Positions 12,005 to 23,450 of a stretch of 64,000 nucleotides of DNA are shown here, in pieces. A program made the translations under genes and the position numbers. The number at the start of each line of letters is the position of its first letter. Position 1 is the stretch's first letter. The notes under the pieces were generated by a model. The model was given only the letters and a program-made list of their open reading frames with translations. It searched no databases and was not told where the DNA came from. This stretch comes from Adiantum capillus-veneris (taxonomy: Eukaryota > Streptophyta > Polypodiopsida > Polypodiales > Pteridaceae), in assembly GCA_014529385.2 (NCBI GenBank), contig CM043949.1:106556554-106620553 (forward strand). The letters run 5' to 3'.

Positions 12005-12633
12005 CTAAAGCTTCTTTAGAGACCATAGCTGGTGCTCAAAGATAGGAGCTTGGTAAGAGACGTCCCACTTACCCCAAGAAATGTAAAGAAATGTTGCGTT
12101 GGATTCCCAAAAAACTATTGGAAGCCCAAGGCTACTATGAAGGAAATGATCAAATTTGGGTGCCAAAACGTAAATTGTGCTCTTACCTGTCACCTGACCG
12201 ATGTGAGCCCAATCCTATAGATCCAAAACAAATTGACGATCACGAAAAGAAAAAAATCACGGAATGCTACACACCCGCTCCAGAGCTAGTTTGGGTACCG
12301 AAGAAAGAACGATTTGTTCCACTTAACTCAGGAACAAGGAAGTCAAATGAAGCTTCTTGCTCTTCATGCAGTTCCTATACGCAAATAGAAGCTTCCACAC
12401 AACCTCCACCTACCATTGCACATATCCATACAAACAAGGAAGAGTTTGCACCTCCCGTTGTAAGTTCACCACCTACAACAACGTTGCAAATAAAATCATG
12501 GGAGATTACCTTACCACCCTTGCAACTAGATGAAACACATAGGGAGGTCAAAAACTATTGGTTAAAGCCTTCACCCATAACAACTTGGAACAATTGGTTT
12601 CAAAAGGTGACGACATCATTCCAAAAGGTATGA
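12005..12633 (+). pseudogene. 3' extra ORF with repeated W(V/I)PK motif
   Basis: The long frame 12091-12633 (180 codons) reads RWIPKKLLEAQGYYEGNDQ, IWVPKRKLCSYL and ELVWVPKKERFVP; a further KWVPKASLETI is readable just upstream near 11996. The rest is Pro/Thr-rich with WxxWFQKV at the end. It stops 8 bases before the purine tract, so it is the last coding part of the element. I do not recognise its function; it occupies the place where Athila-type elements carry an env-like ORF, but no signal peptide or membrane segment is visible. Confidence 0.4.
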
Positions 12634-12640
12634 TCTACCC

Positions 12641-12654
12641 AAGGAAAGGGGGAG
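12641..12654 (+). promoter_or_regulatory. Polypurine tract of the degenerate Ty3 element
   Basis: aaggaaagggggag directly precedes TG at 12655, the probable 3' LTR start. Confidence 0.65.
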
Positions 12655-13020
12655 TGTTTGCTGACATCCATCATTCACTTACTTCCCTCTCAACCTTCCT
12701 CCCTGACCTCTTAATCTCTCAATCTTAGGGAATGTATATATAAAGCCTTATACTCACAAAAAAACAAAAATAAGAAAGTAAAAGAGCAAGAGCCACCAAA
12801 CAAAAACCTGGAAACCTACGAGTTCTATACATAACACAAAATCATAAAAACACATTATGCACAAGGACACGACCCTTGTAATATTTGCACTCTGACCATC
12901 ATCTATCTCTGTGTACAGATAGACTAGTACGCTAGAGTCATCCACTTCTGCCTTGGGTGAGAGGTACCCTCATTAATTTTCACAAGTGTTTCACATGGTC
13001 TTTCCGGTGCTTGCATGCCA
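12655..13020 (+). repeat. Probable 3' LTR of the degenerate Ty3 element (end uncertain)
   Basis: Begins tgtttgctgac right after the purine tract and carries a TATA box (gtatatataaag) near 12733. No second copy was found in the window, so the right border (a possible ...cttgca near 13015) is a guess. Confidence 0.45.
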
Positions 13021-13344
13021 GAAAAAGATTTGGTAGGTATGCTAGCATGTGAGAGGAATTTTGACGAGTTAGAATGGGTGATACGTCTCTTGACCACGAC
13101 TGATCCATACTTAGTAGAGAGCGTTTCTCCCATTGCACAAACCTACCCTTTTGACCAAGATGACTATAGACGTCTAGTGACCTTTTTAGTAAACATTGGT
13201 GCCTCTAATGATGAAGACAATTTACATGATTACATGGATGGCACATATGGTCTCACGAATGGTGACTTTGTTTTTCTCGACGACGAGGATAGGGGTTTAG
13301 CCTTAGGGTTCCCCCCCAATCTCTACAATATCTTATTTCCTTGA
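13015..13344 (+). CDS. Uncharacterised acidic ORF (probably element-derived)
   Basis: 109 codons without interruption, Asp-rich (SNDEDNLHDYMDG, FLDDEDRGLALG), with no signal peptide, membrane segment or known motif. It is followed at once by ctagggggagtg, which resembles the purine tract plus LTR start at 12648-12656. That suggests it is the 3' end of another retroelement coding region. Nothing else supports a host gene. Function unknown. Confidence 0.3.
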   Translation: MPEKDLVGMLACERNFDELEWVIRLLTTTDPYLVESVSPIAQTYPFDQDDYRRLVTFLVNIGASNDEDNLHDYMDGTYGLTNGDFVFLDDEDRGLALGFPPNLYNILFP

Positions 13345-13955
13345 CTCTCTAGGGGGAGTGCAAATAATTAGGTTAGGGTTCCTTATGTTGTTTAATTGTG
13401 TTCGATAAGCGTTGGTACCTCTTCCCACTGATGTGCCTCTGGAAGGTGGATGTTTGGTGGTGAGTATTGTACAGTTTATGACTACATAAGGATGCCTTCA
13501 AAGGACAATGACAATGGATGTTTACATGTTACAATGGATGATCTCCATTATATCAGGTGTACTACTTCCTTTTATTTATGCTTTCCACAGTTACATGTTT
13601 GCATCTTGTCATTTGAGTTTCTAACAATGCATAAAATTTATGAAGTTCTGACATTGCCAATTTAAATGCTATAATTTTTTTCAAATTTCTAGTACCTTGT
13701 TCTTCTCTTTGAGTTTGGTCTATTAGTTGGCTTTAAGTAGGTATCAGGACCTTAGGCTATTCCTTGGGATCTTGTATCGAGTATAGCAATGGTTTCCACT
13801 TGATTGTTTCCAATCTTGACCTTGATCATTGGATCCACTCTATCTTTTTTGAATTCAATTAAGGAAATAGCATTGATCCGCAATGGTCTCCCATGTTGTT
13901 GTTGTTGCCATAGAAGCCTCGTTTAGCTATTCGTTCTTTAACTTTTGCTTGCGCT
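13345..13955. other. No gene seen
   Basis: AT-rich sequence with short ORFs that have no recognisable domain. Starts with the purine-rich ctagggggagtg noted for the preceding ORF. Confidence 0.5.
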
Positions 13956-13958
13956 TCT

Positions 13959-14928
13959 TCAACAATCCGTTGCTTTTCTGTTGTTCGTTGTTTTTCTCAA
14001 TGAATTTGTTGTAGCATACCCTAGGTTAATGGCATATGATATGTCTTGACCTGCATCCACTAATCCAGTTAGGCAGTTTCTCCTTCTAATGTCGCAAACT
14101 TGACAACCCCACTTGGTGATAGACCTTTGATCACAAGGGTCCCATTCCTTGCTTTTTGAGTTTTTTAGCATGTTGTTTTAGGGTATAAACCAAGGCATAG
14201 TCACCTGTTTTAAATTCTTTTGACCGTACATACTTATCAAAGGACTCCTTCTTTGAAGACATAGTTGATCTAGCTTTTCTAAGTCATCTAATCTTGAAGA
14301 TAACTCATGACCTGTCCACTCTAATTGTTTAGCTACTCTCAAGGTTGGAATTAAGAACTCGATAGGCAGATTGGCATTAAGACCAAACAACATATTGTAC
14401 GGTGTTGTTCCACAATGAATGTCTTATAGGCCACTCTATATGCCCATAAAGCATAATGTAACTTCTGGTCCCAACTTGTTCTTGAATCTATCACAATTTT
14501 AGTCAATAATGTGCAAAGTGTTTTATTAGTAGCTTCTGCCTGACCATTGGCTTGTGGGTGACATGGGACGGACTTCTTATGAATAATTATGAAGATTTTC
14601 AATAACTTCATTTATGAAATTTGTGCCTCTATTACTAACAATTTTGATGTGTAATCCATATCTTACAATTTTCATATAGAAATTGTGCAGTGGTTATGGC
14701 ATTTGCTTTTTTTGTGGCTTTCGCTTCAGTCCATTTCTTGAGATACTCTGTCGAAACAATGATATATTGGGCATGGGATCTGTAAGCGGATGGTGAGATT
14801 GGTCCCATAAAATCTAATCCCCACTTAGCAAATTTCCTTGCTCCCATCATTGGTTGCAATGGCATCTCATCTCGTTTTATAGGTGCTTTGGTGTGTATAC
14901 TCATGTTCATTTTTGTCGGAGGTGACAA
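13959..14928 (-). pseudogene. Ty3 integrase fragment, opposite strand
   Basis: On the minus strand the order is KRDEMPLQPMMGARKFAKWG then LDFMGPISPSAYRSHAQYI (first catalytic Asp), KKWTEAKATKKANA, then CHPQANGQAEATNKTLCTLL (catalytic Glu region), LHYALWAYRVAYK and MLFGLNANLPIEFLIPTLRV. It resembles but is not identical to the integrase at 10130-10990, and lies in inverted orientation. Frame breaks occur near 14630, 14430 and 14170. No protease, RT or LTR was found with it, so it is a lone fragment. Confidence 0.75.
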
Positions 14929-14929
14929 C

Positions 14930-15380
14930 TATTTTCTCTAGAAGTCCTAGGGGTTTCTCCATATTACCATTTGCGAGTTGTAGTTTCATTCTTGTTGCTC
15001 TTAAAGCACCTTTTCCCCATTTTTTCCATGTTTATTTTGTAGCAATGGCTACCCCAGCTCCATTGTCAAGAATTGCCATGGTGGTGACACCTTGAAATTT
15101 CATAGGAAGAGTGGGGCTTCCATCTTCACCTTCACATTATTCTCCTACTTTGTTTAATAGTACATGCATGGTATTTAGGTGCAACTTTTCAAGTTCTCGG
15201 ATTTTGTCTTGAATTTGTGACGAAGAATCCTTCACTCCAAACTTTTCTAGAGAATCTCCTACCATATTCCACATGTTAGGCGTTTATGCTTATGGTCTTG
15301 GGATTTGATACAGTTATTGTATTGAAATCAAGTTATGATTACGATTATGCTTTTGGGTTCATGTTATGGTCATGCTTGTT
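14930..15380. other. No clear gene; possible upstream part of the minus-strand Ty3 fragment
   Basis: Short frames only. Being directly upstream (minus strand) of the integrase fragment it may be eroded pol, but no motif was recognised. Confidence 0.35.
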
Positions 15381-15640
15381 GCAATTGCTCTTTGGTTATG
15401 GTTTTACAATAAAGTTATGGTTATGGTTTTCTAATCATATTGTGGATATGCTCTTTGGTTATGGTTTTGTAATCAAGTTATGGTTATGGTTTGGTACTTA
15501 TGTTGTGGATATGCTCTTTGGTTATGGTTTTGCAATCAGATTATGGTTATGCTTTTGTAATTATGTTGTGGATGTGCTCTTTGGTTATGGTTTAGCAATC
15601 AGGTTATGGTTATGGTTTTGCAATTATGTTGTGAATATGG
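15381..15640 (+). repeat. 63-bp minisatellite, about four units
   Basis: Units begin gtggatatgctctttggtta and repeat every 63 bases, with diverged half-units rich in ggttatggtt extending to about 15860. Because 63 is a multiple of three it reads as a 21-residue repeat (DMLFGYGF..IKLWLWF..YVV) in the + frame 15286-15717. That hydrophobic, Trp/Phe-rich ORF is most likely a by-product of the repeat. Confidence 0.8.
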
Positions 15641-15899
15641 TTACAGGATTTGAATCATGTTATATTTATGGTTTGACTTCATATCATTATGGTTATGGTT
15701 TTCAAGTCATGTTATAATTATGGTTTGAGAATGTTCATATCATTATAGTTACGTTTTTCAATTCATGTTACAGTTATGGTTTGAGAATCTTCATATCGCT
15801 GTGCTTATGGTTTAGGAGTTGAGGTTAAAGTTATGGTTATGCTTTTGAAAGTTTGTCATGTTTATGGTTTTGATTTTGTAGTTTTAATATGCTTACAAT

Positions 15900-17600
15900 T
15901 TTGTTGATCTGTACTAACTATACTTCTCGCTCTTTGGTATCAAAATGTAGGTGGAGTGTGGTTGCTTTTGCACTCTTCCTTTGGGTAGAGAGGGTTGGTT
16001 TCTGTTGCTACAGTACATGTAGCATCAACTGCCAGTCCTGTTTGCCCAAAAAATAATTGCAGGTTTTGGCATTGATATGACCCCATCAGTATGGATGTTG
16101 GTATGGTCGTCGGAATAAGCATCAAAATATTGTTGCCTTGTATCAACACTTGTTTAGATGCATATATCAACGCTTATAACAAAGGGTATATCGATATACA
16201 ATAAACCGGCATAAATACTGATGCTACAATTTTGACCCACATATCGACGCTTTTTATTTTTAAAACAAGGTTATTTTCATCGGTACACACGTCGGTATTT
16301 GTGTGACTTGTTGTAGTGGTGTTTGTGTGTGTGTGAACATTCAACTTTGATTCTTAAAGACATAATATTTTGGCCTGCTCAAAATGGCTAAAGGACGAGG
16401 GATTAAGGAGTGCATTCATAGGAGTTTGATCCCATGATGTGAAGTATTGGCTCATTCCTTCATATTTTAAATTGTGAAAGAGTCCTTTCATTTGAGGACT
16501 TCATAAAGATCCATTTTATTAAATTGATTTATCATTTCTATGTTTATTAGACCTTTTTTTTCCTTATGAAAGCATTAAAATATTTTTTTGTCTTAGTTTG
16601 CCAAAGAGTCCCTTTATTTTATTGTTTTTACTTTTCTTCTTCATTTTATTTTGTTTAGAATACCAATGTGAGCCTTTTACCTTGTTGTTTAAGTGGGACC
16701 CTTCATAGCATATAAGGCATTTGTGATTATGTGTTCCAATTTCATATTAAAATACAACAAAAATGGCATGTGATTGTAGGCATTCATTTAAACTTACTCT
16801 CTATCACTCCATCCCCCTTGAACTACAGCAAACCTGCGTGACTCCTCAAATTCTTTTTAAATGCACATTGGATTTTCCAAGTGCATAGAATTGTCTGGTG
16901 ACTTCTCTAAAAAGTGGCATATTTTGATCAAAGCTTGAAGTGTGTGGCAACAAACACAATATTAATTCTCTATTTAAAAAAGGTATGTTTTTATCAAAGC
17001 CTATTTTTTAAAGGGTTTCTCCGCCTTTTTGACTAGTATTGTATAAAGGGAAGGCTAAATTGAGTCAGTTTCCTTAACATTTGGTAAGTACAATTCCAAT
17101 ATAAGGCTTATTTTGTAAGAACTAAATGTTAATTCTCTCACCGACAAGGAAATGACATTGGTTGAAGGTTTATGTTTGGTCCACTTTGTATAATGCATGA
17201 ACCTCTAACTTTTTGTGAACCTCCTTTTAGTGATTGTGATTCACAACGTGGATCGTTCTTCTTCTTTGCACTTTCCATAGCGAAGTGCACATTTTCTCAT
17301 GTTTTTGGCCTGCCCCAAAGGGGGGAGGTCTTATTGATGCCTTCCCTTTTTTTTAATGCAAAAGGGAAGTTATTTCCAAAAAATGTACAATTTTTTTATT
17401 GGTTGGTTGAGAGAGAAGACACTCATTACAAAGATAGAGCTTAAAAGATACTCATTAGGCTACAAGGATTGAAGACTTCCTAGCTTATATCACGAATCAT
17501 GATGGGTTTTACATTAAATGAGTGATAAACTCAAGAGGCTTGCCCAATAGAGAGTACCGATTTTGAATAAAATATCCATGACAACTCTTGAGTGATTTTC
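15900..17600. other. No gene seen
   Basis: AT-rich noncoding sequence. 16130-16320 has an unusual mix of short words (tatcgatata, cggcataaata, cggtacacacgtcggtattt) and ends ttgtagtggtg. No matching partner end was found. Confidence 0.4.
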
Positions 17601-17605
17601 TCCCC

Positions 17606-17608
<3 letters not shown>

Positions 17609-17658
<50 letters not shown>
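17609..17658. repeat. (TC)n microsatellite
   Basis: About 25 uninterrupted tc units. Confidence 0.95.
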
Positions 17659-17661
<3 letters not shown>

Positions 17662-18052
17662 CACATGCTCGCTCCACAGTGGTTAGAGGATACACTAGTG
17701 GGAAACAACATATGAGTGTATAGCAGCAAGTTGAATTTTTGGGCTTCAAGCCTAGAAGTGGTTGTTGAGGCAGTGATGCCTACATAGTGAAGGAATTCTC
17801 TCAATTTCTCTCTCCTCGGTGATTTGCTCAGTTGTGTCTGTGGTGAGGGCAGTAAAAAATGATGGGATTGAAGGCATTGCAGTGATTAGAGATGAGCTCT
17901 AAGGATTCATTCTATGCCAGGGCTGCTTCTTGCACCCTTACAACATATGGCCTTACACAAGATGTTGACATGGACATGAAATTGTCACAGCTACAACAGT
18001 GGCGGTTGTAGCATCGTCAACACAAGGAAGCATGACATGATGTGGAGCCCTC

Positions 18053-18079
18053 CTCTCTCTCTCTCTCTCTCTCTCTCTC
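18053..18079. repeat. (CT)n microsatellite
   Basis: About 13 ct units. Confidence 0.95.
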
Positions 18080-18389
18080 ATTGTTGCAAGCGACGAGATT
18101 GGAAGGGCAAGGTATAGTGAGAGGCGGTGGGGGTCAATGGAGCAGATAATCCCGAAGGGGGAGTGTATGGTGTGAGGCATTGGGGGACCCAATGGGGGTA
18201 GCAGGAGGGTCGGCACGTAATGGCGTAGGTATAGAGGGGCATGGGGAATCTCACAGAATCCCTTGAGATTCCCTCTAATGAGCGCATTTTTACTCTAGTA
18301 AGCCCTCCTAGCTAATTTTTTTAAAAAAATTAATCCACAAAACCAAGAATACTTCTCTAAAGATGGGTGAAACACAAAAACAAAGAGGG

Positions 18390-18390
<1 letters not shown>

Positions 18391-18441
<51 letters not shown>
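18391..18441. repeat. (CT)n microsatellite
   Basis: About 25 ct units, the third such tract within 850 bases. Confidence 0.95.
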
Positions 18442-18444
<3 letters not shown>

Positions 18445-18446
<2 letters not shown>

Positions 18447-20000
18447 CGCTCAATAGCATGTTGTTTCTCTCTATGGCTAAGCATTGATCAACACCACCAT
18501 CATTAGGCTCCTATAGCCAAGGACGATGCAAATTTGCGCACTTGCAATGACTCCTAGATAGGCAAAGCCCAAGTGGGCAGAGTGGACGACACATATGTGA
18601 TTGGCAAAGTAGAGGCAAGCACGCAAAGAGGGACATGGTTGTGGAGAGAGGGAGCTGTGATGCGAGTGATAGTCTCTATGCCCAATGCAATTGTTGTCAT
18701 AATGTGATGATCATGGAGGAGGCAACCATGCAGGAACTCAAATATACATCTAGGATTTCAACTTGTTGATGCTTAATTGTCAAAATAAGTGCATGGTGAT
18801 GAGCATTATTGCTACTATAACCTTCGGTGGTTGTAAAAACTTAAGCAACAATATTTGGTTCAACAAGCTGCTGGATATGTTTATATGATGCATAATTTTT
18901 TATTTGGTTTTCAAGCCATCAATTGGTTAATATGGTTTACCCATGCAAGCACTTGCAAAACAGAGATCAAAACTCATTGCCATTCTTTTACAAAAGACTT
19001 GGATTTTTACTAAAGCGTAGAAGCACATTGAATTATACATGCTCACAACATGGTACTTGATCTGGAACACCCTAAACTCCAATAGAGATCATTAAACATA
19101 GATTAATTTTCTCATCAACCTTGATTCATCCAAACACCAAATGATGTGTTGCTTTATAATCTCATGAATCCTTGGTTTGATTGTCCACCAAGGATAGATT
19201 TAGTGAGAAAGAGACCTTAACCTCAATGAATTTTTTATGATAAAGCTAGCTTAGATTGATGTGCCCTTTTCATTGGTAGGCCTCGTGATTTTATCACTTG
19301 TTTTGGAAGTAGTCTATTTATTATAATTTTTGGCCTTCAAAAACAAGCCTGAGTGAAGAAGAGAGTTGAGCATACAATTCACAATGTTTCAAATTTTTCT
19401 TTGAAATTTTAGTTTGTAAAAGAGTCCGTTCAATTAAGAATTCAACAGCCTCAAAAGCACCAAGGAGCTCCCCTACTCGCATGCCCTCGTGTGCTGCTTA
19501 GAGCAATGGCCGCACGCTCCAGAAGCCCTAGAGGGTTTAGCAGTGTTCGTCACACTAAAGGGTGTCAAGAAAGGCATGGTTGTAACAATTTTCTTTGGGG
19601 TGACGAGCTAGGTTGAGCAGCCTACTTTTCTCTTGCTCTTCCCTTGCCATACCCTTACATTTTGGTGGACAAGAGCTGTCATTCCTCCCACCTCCTCTTG
19701 GGAAGGGCAATGTGCGGCCTTGGAAGGGCATGAATCCCTTAGCCTAGACTCTTGCTATGAGGGTTTGGTAGTAAGCCAACCATCTTTTGACCATGGTCGG
19801 ACTACAGGAGGTCTTCAAGCGGCAGGGGAGATCCCTGGGTGGCATTGTCCTCATGGTTTTTGTCCTTGGATGGTGATTATGTTTGCTTTTGTGTGTGTTG
19901 GGGATCTTGCTCGGGAGTTCCTTCAGTTGAAGTCTTATCTAGATGAGTAGCTTTCACTTTGGTGGTGCATCTCACTTTTGCTCCTAGTCCTCTTAAGGCA
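18445..20000. other. No gene seen
   Basis: Short ORFs only. The 105-codon ORF at 19633-19950 has no recognisable domain and could be eroded LINE sequence, as it leads into the LINE 3' end at 20312. Confidence 0.4.
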
Positions 20001-20049
20001 TGGAGTCTGCTGCTGCTGGTAGCAATGACCCTATGGTGGCACTTTGGGA

Positions 20050-20312
20050 GCACCTTGTCGATGATGGGGACTATGGGCCCCACCCCTTCTTTTGAGTAAA
20101 TGGTGATGTTATTGTCTCTATTGAGGATGACACACTATTCAGTCAATATATGATTTTGCAAATGGTGGTGGTTGATTGTCTTGGGGTGGCTCCCCCTCTT
20201 TAGCCGATGTATTTGGGTTATGAGATGCCATGGCTCGGATTGAGCATGGCTATGCATTTGAATTCTTTTTGGTATGCTAATATATCATCTACTCACTATT
20301 GTGAGTGAAGAA
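20050..20312 (+). mobile_element. LINE 3' end, copy 1
   Basis: Shares with 20700-20905 and 22290-22446 the words ggggtggctcccc, gctaatata-atctactcac and a terminal A tract. The common tail followed by poly(A) is what target-primed (LINE-type) insertion leaves. Confidence 0.6.
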
Positions 20313-20319
20313 AAAAAAA

Positions 20320-20905
20320 GAGAGAGCCTCACATGGGTGTAGTTCATTAAATTGTTTAGAAAACCAACATGACCTAGTGGGGAAGATTTGCAAATGGGTT
20401 CAAAAGACTTGGAAGATAGGATTCTATAAGAACGATCTCTTCCTCAGAGGGAAGGTGTTCAAGAGCCAACTCCTGCTTATCTTAACCCAAATTGTTAAGA
20501 TTTTTCTACTTCAAACACGTTTGGAAGGCTAGGAACTGTCGGGTCTTCGAGAATGCCATGGAAACAACTAGGTTCATGGAGATAACACGATAAAGCAAAG
20601 GGCGATTGTCACCTTGGGAAACAGATGAACTAGAATGAGTGGAACATGGCAATTGGTGCTGCAATGGTGGCAAACTTACATGATTAAGGGTGTGGGTCCT
20701 TGTTGAGGTCGATGGCTAATCCTGGGTCCTCTAATCGTTGCTCTGGAGTCCCTTTCATTGTCATGGGGTGGCTCCCTTGTCAACACTGTAACTATGGTCT
20801 CTAGGAGATGTCATGGTTCTCAACACGAGCATGGCAAGAATTTAGAATTTTTTTGTTTTGCTAATATAATCTATTCACCAGTGTAAGTTGTGGAAAAAAA
20901 AAGAG
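20320..20905 (+). mobile_element. LINE 3' end, copy 2, with eroded C-terminal coding part
   Basis: 20380-20590 is clearly homologous to 22010-22210: both read KICKWVQKT then KIGF(Y/F)KNDLFL.GKVFKSQ. Downstream come the shared tggctccc word, the ctaatataatctattcac tail and an A tract near 20895. In copy 2 the ORF stops at 20532. Confidence 0.65.
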
Positions 20906-21059
20906 AATCCAACATGACCTTTCACCTTGCTCAACTCAACCATTAATTTTTTAAAAAAGTCCAACACAAGTATATACTCCCTTTTGAAACCAAATGCAAC
21001 TAGAAAGAGTTATTGAAACTAGTGAAGAGAATCATATGGAAGAACAACACTAAAAACTC

Positions 21060-22446
21060 AACGCCTTGGCAGCGGGCTAAATGGGAGACAATTGCGAGAC
21101 CTGTAGAGTAAGGCGGTCACGTGATTCTTAACCCTAGCACTCATGCAGAGGCCCAATGTGCCAAGTTTGTGGTAGCACTAACAAAGCAAGACCAAGCTTC
21201 GGCTATTATGGCTAATGCTATGATGGACAACTCCAAAGTTTGAGTTTGCTCGCAAGATGGCCAATAAAAAGAACTAGAGATGCACGCCAAGTTGCTTGCC
21301 CCTCGATGGGCCGCCATCCTAAAACTTGGGGGTTCGACAGGCGAGTTCACTCAGAAATGCAACAGAGCAACATAGTCCTTGGAATCAAGGTATTTTCACA
21401 ATTCCATAATTCAATGGTCCCCTTGGCTTTCTAAGGCTAGAAGTATCCTTTTGACCCCTTTTTTGGGGGGAAGTTATTGAAAGATTAACAACAAGGTATT
21501 AAACGTCTAGGCCAACTTTGGGATTACAACAATTGTAGCTTGAAAGGAATGGACCAATTGGCTCTACAATTTAACCTCAGTGGGACTGAAAGATTACTTA
21601 TCAACATAGCCCTACAACGGCTTAACATGTGGTGTCTATCTAACTGTGAATCGAAGTTCGAGTGGAAAGCATGGCAGTGGCCTAAGAACAAACATTTTTT
21701 GAAACCACAAACCAAGGAAGTGTACTTCACACTTATAGATTCAAAGGATTGGTTCTCCGTGCTTAAGGAGTAGTGGGATAAGCACTTGCTAGAGCCAAGA
21801 TGGGAGACAATCGTGAAGCACATCTAGTGCCCGCAATGGCTGCATGGGATAAAGGTATTCTTGTGGAAGGTTTTACGGGGATCCATGCTGACTGTGGTGA
21901 AGGTTTTCACTCAGGGAATTGGTCTGGGTAGATGCTCGCAATGCAAAACACCTAGAGAAGACCTACCTCACCTCTTCAAGGAGTGCCCGATGATTTGTGG
22001 TCTAGCAAGGAAGATTTGCAAATGGGTTCAAAAGACCCTGAAAATAGGATTCTTCAAGAACGACCTTTTTTTGGGAGGGAAGGTGTTCAAGAGCCAAGCA
22101 TTTCTCATCGTAATGCAAATCATGAGATTTTGTTACTTCAATCATGTTTGGAAGGCAAAGAATTGTCAGATCTTTGAGAACACCTTGAAAATAACTAAGT
22201 TCATGGAGATAATCCAAGAAATTGGGAACATATAAACACTGAGTGGAACAGGGCCATGGGCACCCCAATGAATGACTAGCATGGGTAAATGTGTGGGCTC
22301 AAATATTATCGTGGGGTGGCTCCCATGTCAACCAATGTATCTATGACCCTTTGAAGCTGTCATGCCTCGTCAGCATGGCACAAATGTGTAATTTTTTGGT
22401 TATGTTAATATAATCTACTCACAATTGTGAGTTTTACCAAAAAAAG
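21060..22446 (+). mobile_element. LINE 3' part, copy 3, with zf-RVT-like coding remnant
   Basis: The best preserved of three related copies. 21540-21773 and 21861-22235 are in the same reading direction and are separated by stops. The C-terminal part has the zf-RVT pattern: KVFLWKVLRGSMLTV, CSQCKTPREDLPHLFKECPM and later HVWKAKNCQIFENT. This zinc-binding tail follows reverse transcriptase in plant LINEs. The tail gttaatataatctactcaca and a short A tract end it near 22446. RT itself is not present. Confidence 0.65.
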
Positions 22447-23295
22447 CCAACGCGAGCCTTCACCTTTGTTATCAAAACTTTCAACTCTTCAATGTGTGAC
22501 CCTTTCAAAAATTCACAATAAATTCATTCAAGCACGTTGTCGTGATTTTGGATTGATCTCTTTTAGTGAGAATCTAAGTGAGTTGCTGCATTGTTTAAAG
22601 GAGGAAACAAGAAGCAAATTTGAAGGGAGGCCAAAGATGGTGGGAAACTAGCCAAGTGGAGGCACAAGCATGACCTAAGGGATGCAGCATGTTGACGTGC
22701 TAGATGAAAAGCATTGCCATCTATCCTATGACAAACAATCCAAGGTAGGTGTGGGCAACTAGTGGGTTCTAATCCCAAGTGGCAACAGAGGATGTGCAAG
22801 GGTCACATGCTGTGTTTTTTTATATGTTTGAGCTTGTTCTGGCCACAATGAACACCTTGCAAGTGGACTGGCTCAGGTCAAAGATTTCTCTTTTGCTTTG
22901 CGAGGTCGAGGTTGCTTGCAATGTGGTGGTGTTTTAAGACATACCGAGGTTGAACTGCTAATAAGTTGAAGTGAGATCTACCAGGAATTTTGATCTATAA
23001 GCATTGTGAAAGAGCCAAGTAGACTGCTAAAGGAGAATTAGGTGTCAAATTGTGTAAGGCTCATGTAGCTAAAATAAGCCTATGTAAGCTTATTGTTTAA
23101 AAAAAGCACATCCATGCACGATCAAAAGAAAAACCATTTTCTTGGGCTTGTCTTTTAACGTCAACATAATGTGACAATCATGATTTATGCTAAAATCTAA
23201 AAAAATCATCAGGATTTATAACTAAAAGGCCTAATTTTTGAGAGCAGTGCATCCTTGTTTGAGCAGTAGCTTGCAAACAATCATAGGGTATGCCA
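22447..23295. other. No gene seen
   Basis: Short ORFs without domains on both strands. Confidence 0.4.
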
Positions 23296-23436
23296 TGTCA
23301 AGACAAGGGTAGGACTAGTCCGGGCCAAGGGCCAGGACGGACATGCAGTCAAGGGGGTCCCTATATTTAGAAGGCCAAGGGCCTATATAGGGCATGGCTG
23401 GGTGGAGATTAGTATGTCGGTTCCCATGTCCTCTCA
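23296..23436 (+). repeat. 5' LTR of the short-LTR element
   Basis: TG...CA borders, TATA-like cctatataggg near 23381, and an inverted pair ggccaaggg/ccaagggcc around it. Matches 28424-28568. Confidence 0.85.
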
Positions 23437-23437
23437 C

Positions 23438-23450
23438 TGGTATCAGAGCC
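23438..23450 (+). promoter_or_regulatory. Primer binding site, initiator Met-tRNA
   Basis: tggtatcagagcc, the standard plant sequence, lies one base after the LTR. Confidence 0.9.

Larger units (their letters stand above)
3480..12654 (+). mobile_element. Old, degenerate Ty3-type LTR retrotransposon (gag-PR-RT-RNaseH-INT plus extra 3' region)
   Basis: Successive + strand pieces give gag with several cysteine knuckles (3509-6200), protease (7081-7476), reverse transcriptase (8580-9200), RNase H (9556-9930) and integrase (10130-10990). The order PR-RT-RH-INT places it in Ty3 (Metaviridae). No chromodomain follows integrase; instead there is 1.5 kb of additional coding sequence (11129-12633) before a purine tract at 12641-12654. 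That resembles the non-chromovirus Tat/Athila branch, but the branch is an inference. Many stops and frameshifts show it is dead. No 5' LTR matching the 3' end could be found. Confidence 0.8.

Noticed and set aside
16305-16325. ttgtagtggtg as a CACTA transposon end
   Set aside because: No opposite cactacaa end, target duplication or transposase was found within a reasonable distance.
19633-19950. 105-codon ORF as a gene
   Set aside because: No recognisable domain; followed by stops in all frames and a LINE 3' end.
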